A stretch of DNA of 64,000 nt from Heliomicrobium gestii (GTDB taxonomy: Bacteria; Bacillota; Desulfitobacteriia; Heliobacteriales; Heliobacteriaceae). The notes beneath the pieces were generated by a model. The model searched no databases. It had not been told where the DNA came from and worked only from the letters and a program-made list of their open reading frames with translations. The stretch is from positions 186,001-250,000 of the forward strand of contig NZ_WXEX01000003.1 in the NCBI RefSeq assembly GCF_009877435.1. Reading direction: 5' to 3'. The translations under genes and the position numbers were made by a program. Within the stretch, counting starts at the first letter, position 1; the number at the start of each line of letters is the position of its first letter. Below are positions 50,240 through 58,084 of this stretch, one piece after another.

Positions 50240-51040
50240 ATGCGAACAGAGCTGGTGTTGATCAAAGGGGCAGGCGATCTGGCGAGCGGTGTGGCCCACC
50301 GCCTTGTTCAATGCGGTTTCATCCCCGTCATGACCGAATTGGCCGAGCCCCTCGTCGTCCGGCGAACAGTGTCTTTTGCGGAAGCGGTTTATTCGGGGGA
50401 GACAACGGTCGAAGGTGTCCGCGCCGTACTTACCGAACAGGTGGACGAGGCGCTGAAATGGCGCGAGCGAGGCGTGATTCCGGTGCTCATCGACCCCGAT
50501 GATCAGGCTGCGAAAATTCTCAAACCTACCTATTATATCGAAGCGACGCTTCGGAAACAAAACAATGGCTTGGCCAGGGACAGAGCGCCTTTTGTGATCG
50601 CCCTGGGTCCGGGCTTTTGCGCCGGAAGGGACGTTCACGCAGTGATCGAAACCAAGCGGGGCCACGACCTCGGCCGGGTGATCTACGAAGGCGTTGCCAT
50701 CGCAGACACAGGCATCCCGGGCGAGGTGGGCGGTTACCGCCAGGAGCGTCTGCTGCGAGCGCCAACAGCGGGACGCTTTTCCGCCGGCTGTGCCATCGGC
50801 GACCAGGTCGCCCCAGGGGAAACCGTTGGAACGGTCGACGGTCAGCCGGTTCGAGCGCAGATCGCCGGCATCGTTCGCGGCCTGGTCAAGGATGGCATCA
50901 CCGTGACGGCGGGACTGAAGATCGGCGATGTTGATCCCCGGTTGGAGCGATCCTACTGCGCTAGCATCAGCGACAAAGCGCGAGCGATCGGCGGGGGCGT
51001 CTTGGAGGCCATGCTTCACTTGGCGCTGCGCCGCCCATAA
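50240..51040 (+). CDS. yqeB: YqeB/EF2563-type selenium-dependent molybdenum hydroxylase accessory protein
   Basis: A 266-residue soluble protein with KGAGDLASGVAHRLVQCGF at the N-terminus, the nucleotide-binding loop of the EF2563/YqeB family, then ALGPGFCAGRDVHAVIETKRGHDLGRVI and a biotinyl-like carboxy half (GETVGTVDGQPVRAQIAGIVRG). YqeB belongs to the selenium-dependent molybdenum hydroxylase system of Enterococcus, Clostridium and E. coli, needed to activate XdhD-like enzymes. ATG at 50240 follows a GGGGGAA site. It ends the purine island. YqeC and a MocA/YgfJ-type cytidylyltransferase, often present beside it, are not in the window. Confidence 0.93.
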   Translation: MRTELVLIKGAGDLASGVAHRLVQCGFIPVMTELAEPLVVRRTVSFAEAVYSGETTVEGVRAVLTEQVDEALKWRERGVIPVLIDPDDQAAKILKPTYYIEATLRKQNNGLARDRAPFVIALGPGFCAGRDVHAVIETKRGHDLGRVIYEGVAIADTGIPGEVGGYRQERLLRAPTAGRFSAGCAIGDQVAPGETVGTVDGQPVRAQIAGIVRGLVKDGITVTAGLKIGDVDPRLERSYCASISDKARAIGGGVLEAMLHLALRRP

Positions 51041-51112
51041 AGGCCGATAATTTCCAAAAATATTAGGTTCAGGTATCTTGAAGAGCGGAAAATGACATTG
51101 AATAAATACCCC

Positions 51113-51144
51113 TAATGCATTAAAATAACATTAAGAATTAATGC
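51113..51144. promoter_or_regulatory. Palindromic operator-like sites
   Basis: TAATGCATTA (51113-51122) is a perfect palindrome. It overlaps a 7-base inverted repeat, GCATTAA (51117-51123) with TTAATGC (51138-51144), in an A/T-rich stretch just before the small gene at 51163. Confidence 0.45.
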
Positions 51145-51162
51145 AAATAGGGGGCGATCGAT

Positions 51163-51390
51163 TTGGCCGGTTTACTTCACCTACCTGTAAAGCGGAGATC
51201 CGTTACCCCAGCGGGAACCATAAGGCTGCTTTTTTACGGAAACAGCGCTGCATCGACACTAGTGGCCGGCGTGCAAACGAATCGTTTCTTCTCCGCCATA
51301 GCCAGCGGCAAAGATATTCACGACAGAAACCTCCCGGGAACCTCCTACTGCATGGTCAAAAAATATGATCGAAGCGGGGGGGCATCCTAA
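51163..51390 (+). CDS. Small hypothetical protein 1
   Basis: A 75-residue protein I do not recognise, starting at TTG 51163, eight bases after AGGGGG. It is rich in basic residues and serine with one hydrophobic stretch (LAGLLHLP...GTIRLLFYGN). No motif is evident. It is preceded by palindromes that could be a repressor site and followed 12 bases later by a second small gene. Coding status is moderate: the frame is well placed and has a ribosome site, but codon use is not decisive. Confidence 0.4.
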   Translation: MAGLLHLPVKRRSVTPAGTIRLLFYGNSAASTLVAGVQTNRFFSAIASGKDIHDRNLPGTSYCMVKKYDRSGGAS

Positions 51391-51402
51391 TCTCGGGAGG
51401 TG

Positions 51403-51654
51403 ATGGCTTTCTTTGAACGATGGCTGGACCCGACGCTGCAGCGTGTGATGGAAGGACCGGGTCCGAAAGACTTCACCGATCATTCCGAGGAATCATCGCT
51501 GGAGATCTTTCGTTTCCTGGACTGCGTCTGCGATACCTTTACCGGGTTCGACGTTCCCAGCGATGTCCAAGGCCTAGTGGAGGACGATTTGAGGGATACC
51601 GATGGCCAGCGTTCAGACCGTGACGGACTTGTAGAAAAGCCAGGCAACACCTGA
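51403..51654 (+). CDS. Small hypothetical protein 2
   Basis: An 83-residue acidic, soluble protein with no recognised domain. It starts around 51403 (a GTG at 51400 is possible), very near a CGGGAGG site, so the true start may be a little later. Two cysteines are close together (LDCVCDTF). Likely the partner of the preceding gene, as both lie between the palindromes and one terminator. Function unknown. Confidence 0.4.
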   Translation: MAFFERWLDPTLQRVMEGPGPKDFTDHSEESSLEIFRFLDCVCDTFTGFDVPSDVQGLVEDDLRDTDGQRSDRDGLVEKPGNT

Positions 51655-51658
51655 TCCA

Positions 51659-51697
51659 TGGGGCGATCCAACCGTCCAGATGGATCGCCCTGTTTTG
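51659..51697 (+). terminator. Terminator of the small hypothetical gene pair
   Basis: GGGCGATCCA pairs with TGGATCGCCC around a ten-base loop, followed by TGTTTTGTTTTT. The following 320 bases to 52019 show no gene; they include the inverted repeat TTTACA-TTTTCC-TGTAAA at 51885-51902. Confidence 0.85.
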
Positions 51698-52019
51698 TTT
51701 TTCCATCCCCACAGATTCGGCTTTTTCGGAATCTTCCGCAACCTATTTTCTACATTGATGTTCCTGTGAATGCAAACCTTCAACAAGCGAGATGCAGTGG
51801 TATCGCTTTGGCGTGACCCCTGTTCATCTTCATCTACTCAATCAGCCCTCATCCTATGAAACGAAAGAGACAATGGCATGTGGCTTTACATTTTCCTGTA
51901 AAGAGAAATTCTAATGTATTTATAACAAAAAATCATCTGTTGCGTGGAAAAATAATCCGTTATGATTAAGGCAGGGAGTTGAGTTACTGGCGACAGCACG
52001 AGCAATTTGGAGGGGAAAG

Positions 52020-52382
52020 ATGGTAACATTTCGCGAACTGGCTGAAGAAGGTGAATTTCTCAAACAGAGCATCATGGCGCCTCTGCCGGAAAAAGTAGTC
52101 AGTCAGATCCTGCCGGTAGAGATCTGGGCGAGGAAATGCATAAAAACGCTTAGACAGCGAGTGCCCCAATCGACAACAATTCACTATTTCACCAGCTTGG
52201 CGGCTACCCGTGAACCGAACATGCTCACTTTTGACAAGATGCTGTTCCTCATCGAGGGATTGGCGCTGACAGAGGATTTAGTGAGTCTCTTTGGTGAAAC
52301 TCCGGATCCCTTGCTTCACGATGTCCCTGCCCTTGCAGAAGCCGATGTCCCGGTCAAGCTGACCCTTTGCCAGAATTCTTGA
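52020..52382 (+). CDS. Hypothetical protein, 120 residues
   Basis: I do not recognise this soluble protein. It is predicted mostly helical; a segment MLTFDKMLFLIEGLALTEDLVSLFGE resembles a four-helix packing surface but carries no motif. ATG at 52020 has TTTGGAGGGGAAAG directly upstream. It is monocistronic, with the inverted repeat at 51885 about 120 bases upstream and a terminator after it. Codon use is like its neighbours. Confidence 0.6.
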   Translation: MVTFRELAEEGEFLKQSIMAPLPEKVVSQILPVEIWARKCIKTLRQRVPQSTTIHYFTSLAATREPNMLTFDKMLFLIEGLALTEDLVSLFGETPDPLLHDVPALAEADVPVKLTLCQNS

Positions 52383-52402
52383 ATCGATTGGCGAAAGCCG
52401 TT

Positions 52403-52439
52403 AACCCCGCGCCACCGACAAGCCGGCGCGGGGTTTTTT
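52403..52439 (+). terminator. Terminator of the 120-residue gene
   Basis: AACCCCGCGCC and GGCGCGGGGTT form a perfect 11-base stem followed by TTTT. Confidence 0.92.
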
Positions 52440-52523
52440 ACTGTCCTTAGCCGCCGAGATCGGCTTGTCGAATCACCCGCGATGATGTATCGTGTAATTA
52501 CATGAAATGTTGAGGTGTTTTGC

Positions 52524-52847
52524 ATGAGAAAACCGGTGCTGAGCGACTATGGTTTGACAAAGGATGAGATTCCCGAGATTGAAAAGAAGCACAAAAATCG
52601 AAAGTGGATGGAGGCGGCGGTCACATTCGTTCCCTTGGGTTTGATCTACGCCGTTTTTAGCAGCGGCGTCATCCCGAATGAATGGTTGTTGATGGTCGTC
52701 CCCTTGGGCTTTGCGGCGGGCGCTGGCATCGCCATCGGCGGAAAGTACTTTTTCAACAAGTGGTATATGCAAACATACAACCCGAAGATCGAGGCCTTTG
52801 CTCGCTACAAAGTCGACACCAACGCCTATCAGTCCAAAGGAGAGTAA
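52524..52847 (+). CDS. Small membrane protein of unknown function
   Basis: A 107-residue protein: acidic-basic N-terminus (DEIPEIEKKHKNRKW), two hydrophobic helices (MEAAVTFVPLGLIYAVFSSG and LLMVVPLGFAAGAGIAIGGKYF) and a C-terminal tail (YNPKIEAFARYKVDTNAY). Two short turns separate the helices, so both ends face the same side. No family recognised. ATG at 52524 is chosen, six bases after TTGAGGTG. It has no evident terminator; 415 bases without a recognised gene follow. Confidence 0.65.
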   Translation: MRKPVLSDYGLTKDEIPEIEKKHKNRKWMEAAVTFVPLGLIYAVFSSGVIPNEWLLMVVPLGFAAGAGIAIGGKYFFNKWYMQTYNPKIEAFARYKVDTNAYQSKGE

Positions 52848-53262
52848 CGTTCATCATCTCCCGGGAGTCGGCGATGCAAAGGGGCGCGAAAGAGCGGCGC
52901 GGGAGACGTGAATAAAAGTGCCCCCTGTGGCGGCAACCTAACGTGGAATCAAGCGAAAAGGATAGATGGGTCTATCGCGCGATTTCAAGATTCCCGGGCT
53001 TGACGAGCAAAAATGTACAATGCGACTGCTCCCCCCGGACTGTATTATCCTGTCGAGAGTGTCGGTGCCGCTCAGCAGGCGAGGTAGGCTGAGGATAACC
53101 GGACGATTGACGGGAGGGACGGGGGGATTTTTGTGTCTATCAATGCATAGTTTATCTCCGACAATCGTTCCTCAATGGTTTTTCGAATTTTCGTTTGTGC
53201 AAAGCCGTCATAAGCATTATGATAAACAGAGAGTGTATTCACAGACGCAGGAGGGAACGGCA
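52848..53262 (+). other. Long gap upstream of the REC-HPt gene
   Basis: No gene is supported here. A frame open from 52966 runs into the REC-HPt gene but has no ribosome site until 53263. Short stems are present (TCAGC with GCTGA at 53073-53093; CTCCCG with CGGGAG near 52860-52906). It may hold the promoter and a long leader. Confidence 0.3.
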
Positions 53263-54201
53263 ATGGATGTCTGTCAATCAGGAAAAGGAAATGCAAAAGG
53301 AAGAAGCTCTTGCTCTCCTTGGTCGGTTGACGGATACCAGGGACTGCCGGTTCTCGTGGTGGAAGACAACCCGATTAACCTCAAAATGATCCGCACCCAA
53401 CTGAAACAATTGGGGATTGAAACGGTACATACGGCGGTCAACGGTGATGAGGCGGTTCAGTTGGCCCGTCAAAACGCTTATGGATTGATTCTCATGGACT
53501 GCCAGATGCCGGTGATGGACGGTTACAACGCAACGGCCTTGATCCGGGACTTTGAAGGCCAAGCCGCCCATACCCCGATTGTGGCGGTTACGGCCCATGC
53601 CCTCCCGGGGGATCGGGAAAAATGCATCCAGGCGGGGATGGACGATTATATCAGCAAACCGGTACGCTTACAGCAGTTGTTGGAAGCGCTGCAGAGTTGG
53701 CTGCCGGCTTCGGAGACGACTCGCGTCGCTGCAAAGGAACGGGACGCGCAAGCGAGGGAAGAGGGGAAGGCAGTGCCTGCTAGTATGCCCAAGGCTGACG
53801 TATCATCAACAATTCTCAGCGGAGAAAAGGCGTCGGCCCTCTCGCCCGTCGATTTCAACGTGATCCAAGGACTTCTCGGCGCAACCATGGAGGAGTTGCC
53901 GCTCTTTTCCCACCTTTTTGTCCTTTTCTTTGCAGAATCCCGCGATAAGATGGAGAGAATTCGCTTGGCCTTGGAAGCGAAAGACGCCGGGCAGGTCTGC
54001 GCCTTGGCCCATGCGTTAAAATCAGCCAGCGGCAATGTGGGCGCCCTCGGGTTGTCCCAATTGTTTCGGGAGATAGAGATGCAGTCCCGCTGTGGCGCCA
54101 TTGATGGCGTGCCGCTCATGTACGAGCGGGCGGAAAAAGAGTACGAACGGGTGAAAGCGGCTCTTGCCCAGTACTGTGACCGTTGCGGTTCTCTCCGATG
54201 A
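53263..54201 (+). CDS. Response regulator with receiver and HPt domains (no output DNA-binding domain)
   Basis: A 312-residue soluble protein. Residues 28-145 form a CheY-like receiver: LPVLVVEDNPINLKMI, phosphoacceptor aspartate in LILMDCQMPVMDG, and ISKPVRLQQL with the conserved lysine. A linker of about 45 residues precedes an HPt four-helix domain (about 200-305) with the phosphorylatable histidine in LAHALKSASGNVGALGL. No kinase is adjacent, so it is likely the output of a separate hybrid kinase, or a phosphorelay intermediate. ATG at 53263 is chosen for AGGAGGG eight bases upstream. A terminator follows. Confidence 0.88.
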   Translation: MDVCQSGKGNAKGRSSCSPWSVDGYQGLPVLVVEDNPINLKMIRTQLKQLGIETVHTAVNGDEAVQLARQNAYGLILMDCQMPVMDGYNATALIRDFEGQAAHTPIVAVTAHALPGDREKCIQAGMDDYISKPVRLQQLLEALQSWLPASETTRVAAKERDAQAREEGKAVPASMPKADVSSTILSGEKASALSPVDFNVIQGLLGATMEELPLFSHLFVLFFAESRDKMERIRLALEAKDAGQVCALAHALKSASGNVGALGLSQLFREIEMQSRCGAIDGVPLMYERAEKEYERVKAALAQYCDRCGSLR

Positions 54202-54235
54202 GATGAAGCGCGGAGCCAGCATAAGGTGACTGTTT

Positions 54236-54263
54236 TGCCGCATCCAGTTGCGGCTTTTTTTGT
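54236..54263 (+). terminator. Terminator of the REC-HPt gene
   Basis: GCCGCA and TGCGGC form a stem with a six-base loop, followed by seven T. Confidence 0.85.
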
Positions 54264-54371
54264 ACCCCCATTGATTGATTTCTGGCGAAAGATATTGCAT
54301 AGATGAGCTTGTGATAGCAAATAAGAGGGGAAAAAGAAGGGAATCGAAAAATGACGAAGAATGTATAAACT

Positions 54372-54399
54372 TGACGATTTTTAAGAATTAATTGTCAAT
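54372..54399. promoter_or_regulatory. Inverted repeat in the pdu regulator promoter region
   Basis: TTGAC and GTCAA arms enclose an A/T-rich 18-base centre, about 95 bases before the sensor-kinase gene. Its TTGACG could also be a -35 box. Confidence 0.35.
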
Positions 54400-54492
54400 T
54401 GGAGTATCCCGTTTCGTACCAACTGTAGGTGTTTTATCGCATTGCTAGTGAACGTGATTACACTTTCAAATACCCGCCATTGGAGGGACTCC

Positions 54493-55722
54493 ATGGAAAG
54501 ACATTCCGAATACCGGTTGAGTGAGATCATCAATGTGGCCAAACTTCAAGAGATTCAGGACAAGTTTACGGAAGCGACAGGAATCGCCGCGATCATTGTC
54601 GACGGTGAGGGGCGGCCGGTGACCAATCCCAGCAACTTTACGAAATTTTGCATGATGGTCCGATCCACGCCGGAAGGCCTGGAACGGTGCATGTGTTCCG
54701 ATTCCCGTGGAGGCAGGGTGGCCGTGCGGGGGCAAAGCGCCAACGTCTACCGCTGTCACGGCGGCCTGACCGATCTGGCGGCGCCGATCATAGTCAACGA
54801 CCAGTACATGGGCGCTTTTCTGGCTGGCCAGGTTCGATTGAGCGAACGTGACTATGATGTGACCGCTGATGTGCAGCATCGTATCGCCGATCTGGGCTAT
54901 GATCCTGCAACGGTGTCAGCGCTGTTGGCCGAGGTGGAGGAAATACCGGAGAACAGGGTGAAGGCGTCCGCCGACTTGCTCTACATCATGACAAACTACA
55001 TCGTCGAAATGGGCATCGCCAATATCGCCCAGCGGCGTCTGTTAATGGAGATGAGGGAGAAGGCCGATCTGGAGAAGATGCTTCGCGAAGCGGAGATCAA
55101 AGCGTTGCAATCCCAGATCAACCCCCATTTTTTATTCAATACCCTAAACACCATTGCCCGGCTTGCCCTGCTGGAAGGGGCCTCTCAGACAGAGGAGGTT
55201 GTCTATGCCCTTTCCGATCTCCTGCGGCACAATCTCCGCCACGACCGTCCCATGAGCGTGCTGCGCGAAGAGATCGATTACATCCAGAGCTACCTCTCCA
55301 TCCAGGCGGCCCGCTTTGGCGACCGGATCCGATCGACCGTTGACATCCCGGAAGATTTGCTCGATCTGCAAATCCCCACGATGACGCTGCAGCCGCTGGT
55401 AGAGAACGCCATCATCCACGGTTTGGAGCAAAAGACTGGTGGCGGCAAGATCGACATCGCCGCCGTCCGGGAACAGGGCCGTGTGACGGTCCGCATCATA
55501 GATACGGGCGTCGGCGTCACACCGGAAAAGATCGATGAGATCTTTCGCGGCGAGCGGTACACCCCCAGAGGCCATACGACAGGGTTAGGGATATTGAATG
55601 TCCATTTACGGCTTCAGCATTACTTTGGTCGCGAGTGCGGCCTGAACATCACAAGCGCCCCCGGCAAGGGAACGACAGTGGCGATCCGTCTTCCCTCCCC
55701 GGCCAATGAACCCGGGTATTGA
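54493..55722 (+). CDS. PocR-domain sensor histidine kinase of the pdu locus
   Basis: A 409-residue soluble kinase. Residues 1-180 form a PocR ligand-binding domain, recognised by IVDGEGRPVTNPSNFTKFC, MCSDSRGG and CHGGLTDLAAPII with paired cysteines; this domain senses 1,2-propanediol-type small alcohols in other systems. It is followed by a coiled segment and the LytS-type kinase core QINPHFLFNTLNTIARL, TLQPLVENAIIHGLE and DTGVGVTPEKI. ATG at 54493 follows TGGAGGG. The partner response regulator starts 21 bases after its stop. Confidence 0.92.
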   Translation: MERHSEYRLSEIINVAKLQEIQDKFTEATGIAAIIVDGEGRPVTNPSNFTKFCMMVRSTPEGLERCMCSDSRGGRVAVRGQSANVYRCHGGLTDLAAPIIVNDQYMGAFLAGQVRLSERDYDVTADVQHRIADLGYDPATVSALLAEVEEIPENRVKASADLLYIMTNYIVEMGIANIAQRRLLMEMREKADLEKMLREAEIKALQSQINPHFLFNTLNTIARLALLEGASQTEEVVYALSDLLRHNLRHDRPMSVLREEIDYIQSYLSIQAARFGDRIRSTVDIPEDLLDLQIPTMTLQPLVENAIIHGLEQKTGGGKIDIAAVREQGRVTVRIIDTGVGVTPEKIDEIFRGERYTPRGHTTGLGILNVHLRLQHYFGRECGLNITSAPGKGTTVAIRLPSPANEPGY

Positions 55723-55743
55723 TGCCAGGAAGGAGAGGGAGCC

Positions 55744-56919
55744 ATGTGCACCTTGTTGGTTGTCGACGATGAATCCTTGGAACGGCAAGCCATTCGCCAG
55801 ATCATCAAGCGGGAAGATCTTGCGATGGAAGTGGTGGGCGAGGCTGCGTCGGGTGATGACGCCGTCGCCTTGGCCGAAACGGTGCGGCCCGATGTGGTGC
55901 TGCTCGATATCCGCATGCCCGGCCTCAACGGCATCGAGGTGATGAAGCGCCTGCGCGGTTTTTTGCCGGACTGCCGGATCATCATCCTCACGGCCTTTGA
56001 CGAATTCCAATACGCCAGGGAAGCGGTCCAGTGGGGCGCGTTCAACTACCTGCTCAAACCGGTCCGGCCGGCCGAACTGGTGCGGGTCTTGGCTACAGCC
56101 GCCGACCAGGTGAGGGAAGAAGGGGAAAAACGCGCTGAGGCAGAGCGGTTGCGCCATCAGGCCAAGCTGCAGGCGCAAAACGCCGCGCCGTTGTTGCGGT
56201 TGAATCTTTTCGCCGAATCGGTGCATATCACTCCCTCCGGTGTCCTTGTTTCCATGGAGCGGTCACTCCTGGAAAAAATCCGCTGTGGCGAGCGACGCGA
56301 AGCCCAGGCGGGATTACAGGCCCTTCTCGACGAAGCCCTGCAGCGCTGGGACAGCTTGGAAACGGTCAAAACCTACCTCGTTGAACTGCTGATCCTCCTG
56401 TCCCGTTCCGCCATGGAAGGGGGCGCCCAACTGAACCGTCTTTCACTGTCGGATCGAGAGCGGATTGAGGGCTTGCTGGCCTGTCGCACGAAAGAGGACT
56501 GTCGCGCCTGGACCGAACGAACCCTGGAGAGCCTCTTTGACAGCATGGTCGACAACCGTTCCAGCGCCAACCGCCGCCTGATCAACCGCGCCTGCGAGTA
56601 CATCACCGCCAACTGCCAGCGCAACCTCTCGTTGGAAGAGGTGGCCCGCTCGGCTCACCTCAGCCCCTACTACTTCAGCCGCATCTTCAAGACGGAAAAA
56701 GGGTGCAACTTCGTCGACTTTTTGACGAACGCCAGAATGGAGCGAGCCAAAAAGCTGCTGACCGACACGGACAACAACCTGATCCAGATCGCGGGACAGG
56801 TGGGGTACCAGGACTCGAGCTACTTCTGTCGCGTCTTTCGCAAGGAGACGGGCATGACGCCGAACCGCTACCGCAAGGAGATGCGGCGGGGGAACTTTAC
56901 TCAAGCGATCTCGAAATAG
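55744..56919 (+). CDS. Response regulator, REC + AraC-type DNA-binding (YesN-like)
   Basis: A 391-residue regulator. The receiver has LVVDDESLERQAIRQI, phosphoacceptor in VVLLDIRMPGLNG and YLLKPVRPAEL; the middle about 130 residues is a helical linker; the C-terminal 100 residues are an AraC helix-turn-helix pair with NLSLEEVARSAHLSPYYFSRIFK and QVGYQDSSYFCRVFRKETGMTPNRYRKE. With the PocR-domain kinase it should control the pdu operon 800 bases downstream, taking the role PocR has in Salmonella. ATG at 55744 follows GGAAGGAGAGG. Confidence 0.93.
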   Translation: MCTLLVVDDESLERQAIRQIIKREDLAMEVVGEAASGDDAVALAETVRPDVVLLDIRMPGLNGIEVMKRLRGFLPDCRIIILTAFDEFQYAREAVQWGAFNYLLKPVRPAELVRVLATAADQVREEGEKRAEAERLRHQAKLQAQNAAPLLRLNLFAESVHITPSGVLVSMERSLLEKIRCGERREAQAGLQALLDEALQRWDSLETVKTYLVELLILLSRSAMEGGAQLNRLSLSDRERIEGLLACRTKEDCRAWTERTLESLFDSMVDNRSSANRRLINRACEYITANCQRNLSLEEVARSAHLSPYYFSRIFKTEKGCNFVDFLTNARMERAKKLLTDTDNNLIQIAGQVGYQDSSYFCRVFRKETGMTPNRYRKEMRRGNFTQAISK

Positions 56920-56978
56920 GAGCAGAGTTCAGACAAGCAACCGTTGCCAAGGCGACGGCGCAGTGTTTATAATCAGAA

Positions 56979-57025
56979 GAGGATGATGTGTCAAAGGATG
57001 GGCGCATATCCTCTTTTTTCTTTTT
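56979..57025 (+). terminator. Terminator of the pdu regulatory gene pair
   Basis: GAGGAT (56980 approx) pairs with ATCCTC (57008-57013), followed by a long T run. Confidence 0.7.
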
Positions 57026-57131
57026 TTAATGGATACAAGCAGGACTCCCGCCCTACGGCCTGGAGCGCTATATAAAGAAAGCATACGTCTACTGGCTTGG
57101 TGGGCGATTTCATCCTAAATGCCTGAATCAA

Positions 57132-57317
57132 TTGCATGAGTACATACAGAATAATATCAGTACGGAAGACAAGGTTGAACTCTGGTCCATCTGGTTTGGA
57201 GATAACGGTGAAACAAAACTATCCCAAACAATCGCCTTGCCGGATCTGACAGTAACGGATCTTGAATTGCTTCGAAGTCACTGGCACTGTTGCATCATGA
57301 TAGAAAGAGGCGCCTAG
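57132..57317 (+). CDS. Small hypothetical protein, possibly decayed or alternative start
   Basis: A 61-codon frame from a TTG start, but the same frame is open and protein-like back to 57030 (ERYIKKAYVYWLGGRFHPKCLN), giving up to 95 codons with no normal start codon. The protein is acidic, with a tryptophan pair WSIWFGDNG and the end LRSHWHCCIMIERG. No family recognised. It sits alone in the intergenic region of the pdu locus and is followed by a strong terminator, which supports it being a real or recently lost gene. Confidence 0.4.
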   Translation: MHEYIQNNISTEDKVELWSIWFGDNGETKLSQTIALPDLTVTDLELLRSHWHCCIMIERGA

Positions 57318-57363
57318 AGAGGCGTGCGCGTATTACCATTGTTGATACGTGTGCGCCTCTCTC
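57316..57363 (+). terminator. Strong hairpin terminator
   Basis: AGAGAGGCG and CGCCTCTCT are perfect 9-base arms; the inner sequences (TGCGCGTAT / ATACGTGTG) extend the stem with some mismatches. The next sequence is T/A-rich. Confidence 0.7.
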
Positions 57364-57642
57364 TATTTAAATTTGGAATGTAGGTCTTGAGTTCATCATT
57401 GGTTTTTTGGTTGCCCTCTTCCATTGCACAGCGCAAAAGAACCCCATTTTATCAGAAAAGTTCTATGACTTGTCCGAAAAGTCCAATGATTCGTTATATC
57501 CGTCAATTTCATGCGCTTGCGGGAACAAGAATGTCCACTAGGAGCGCAAGAACCCTCATAGGAAAAGAAGGCCATTACGCCAATATATTTAGCGTGGATT
57601 GAAACTGCGGGCACAAGTGCGATGAGTGGCGGTTTCAAGCCT

Positions 57643-57666
57643 CAGGTGATACAAAGCCACAGGTGA
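57643..57666 (+). promoter_or_regulatory. Direct repeat upstream of the pdu operon
   Basis: CAGGTGA occurs at 57643-57649 and again at 57660-57666, 17 bases apart, in the region preceding pduU. Direct repeats of this spacing suit an AraC-type regulator. The 57364-57727 gap has no gene. Confidence 0.35.
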
Positions 57667-57727
57667 CTTGTAACATTCGCGATTCAAGGACACAAACCAT
57701 GAACCCCGTGACCGAAAGCAGAAGGCG

Positions 57728-58084
57728 GTGCTGAATTTGGAGAAGATTCAGGAAAAACCGAGGATGATTCAGGAGTACGTCCCCGGCAAACAGGTGACCC
57801 TGGCCCACCTGATCGCGAACCCCAAAAAAGACCTCTGCGAGCGCCTGGGCTTGGAGACCTGTTCAGCCATTGGCATCCTGACGATCACCCCGAGCGAAGC
57901 CGCCATCATTGCCGCCGATGTGGCCACCAAGACGGCCGCTGTGGAAATCGGATTTCTCGACCGGTTTACCGGCTCTCTGGTCATCAGCGGAAACGTCTCG
58001 GCCGTGGAAGCCGCCCTCCAGCAGGTGACGACCATGCTCTGCAATCAATTGGCCTTTTCTGCCGCCGACCTGACCCGCTCCTGA
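57728..58084 (+). CDS. pduU: PduU-type microcompartment shell protein (permuted BMC)
   Basis: A 118-residue shell protein. [40 protein letters not shown] and [17 protein letters not shown] match the circularly permuted BMC domain of PduU very closely. It forms hexamers with a beta-barrel cap and helps pair with PduV. GTG at 57728 gives the usual PduU length; the site upstream is weak. It is first in the shell/enzyme operon and its stop overlaps the ATG of pduV by one base. Confidence 0.93.
   Translation: MLNLEKIQEKPRMIQEYVPGKQVTLAHLIANPKKDLCERLGLETCSAIGILTITPSEAAIIAADVATKTAAVEIGFLDRFTGSLVISGNVSAVEAALQQVTTMLCNQLAFSAADLTRS

Noticed and set aside
57387-57602. 71-codon plus-strand frame before pduU
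   Set aside because: No ribosome site, odd composition (many Ser/Arg/Pro), no motif; probably chance in the regulatory gap.
57596-57605. GGATTGAAAC, the 3' end typical of many CRISPR repeats
   Set aside because: It occurs once; no second copy at spacer distance and no cas genes nearby. Treated as chance.
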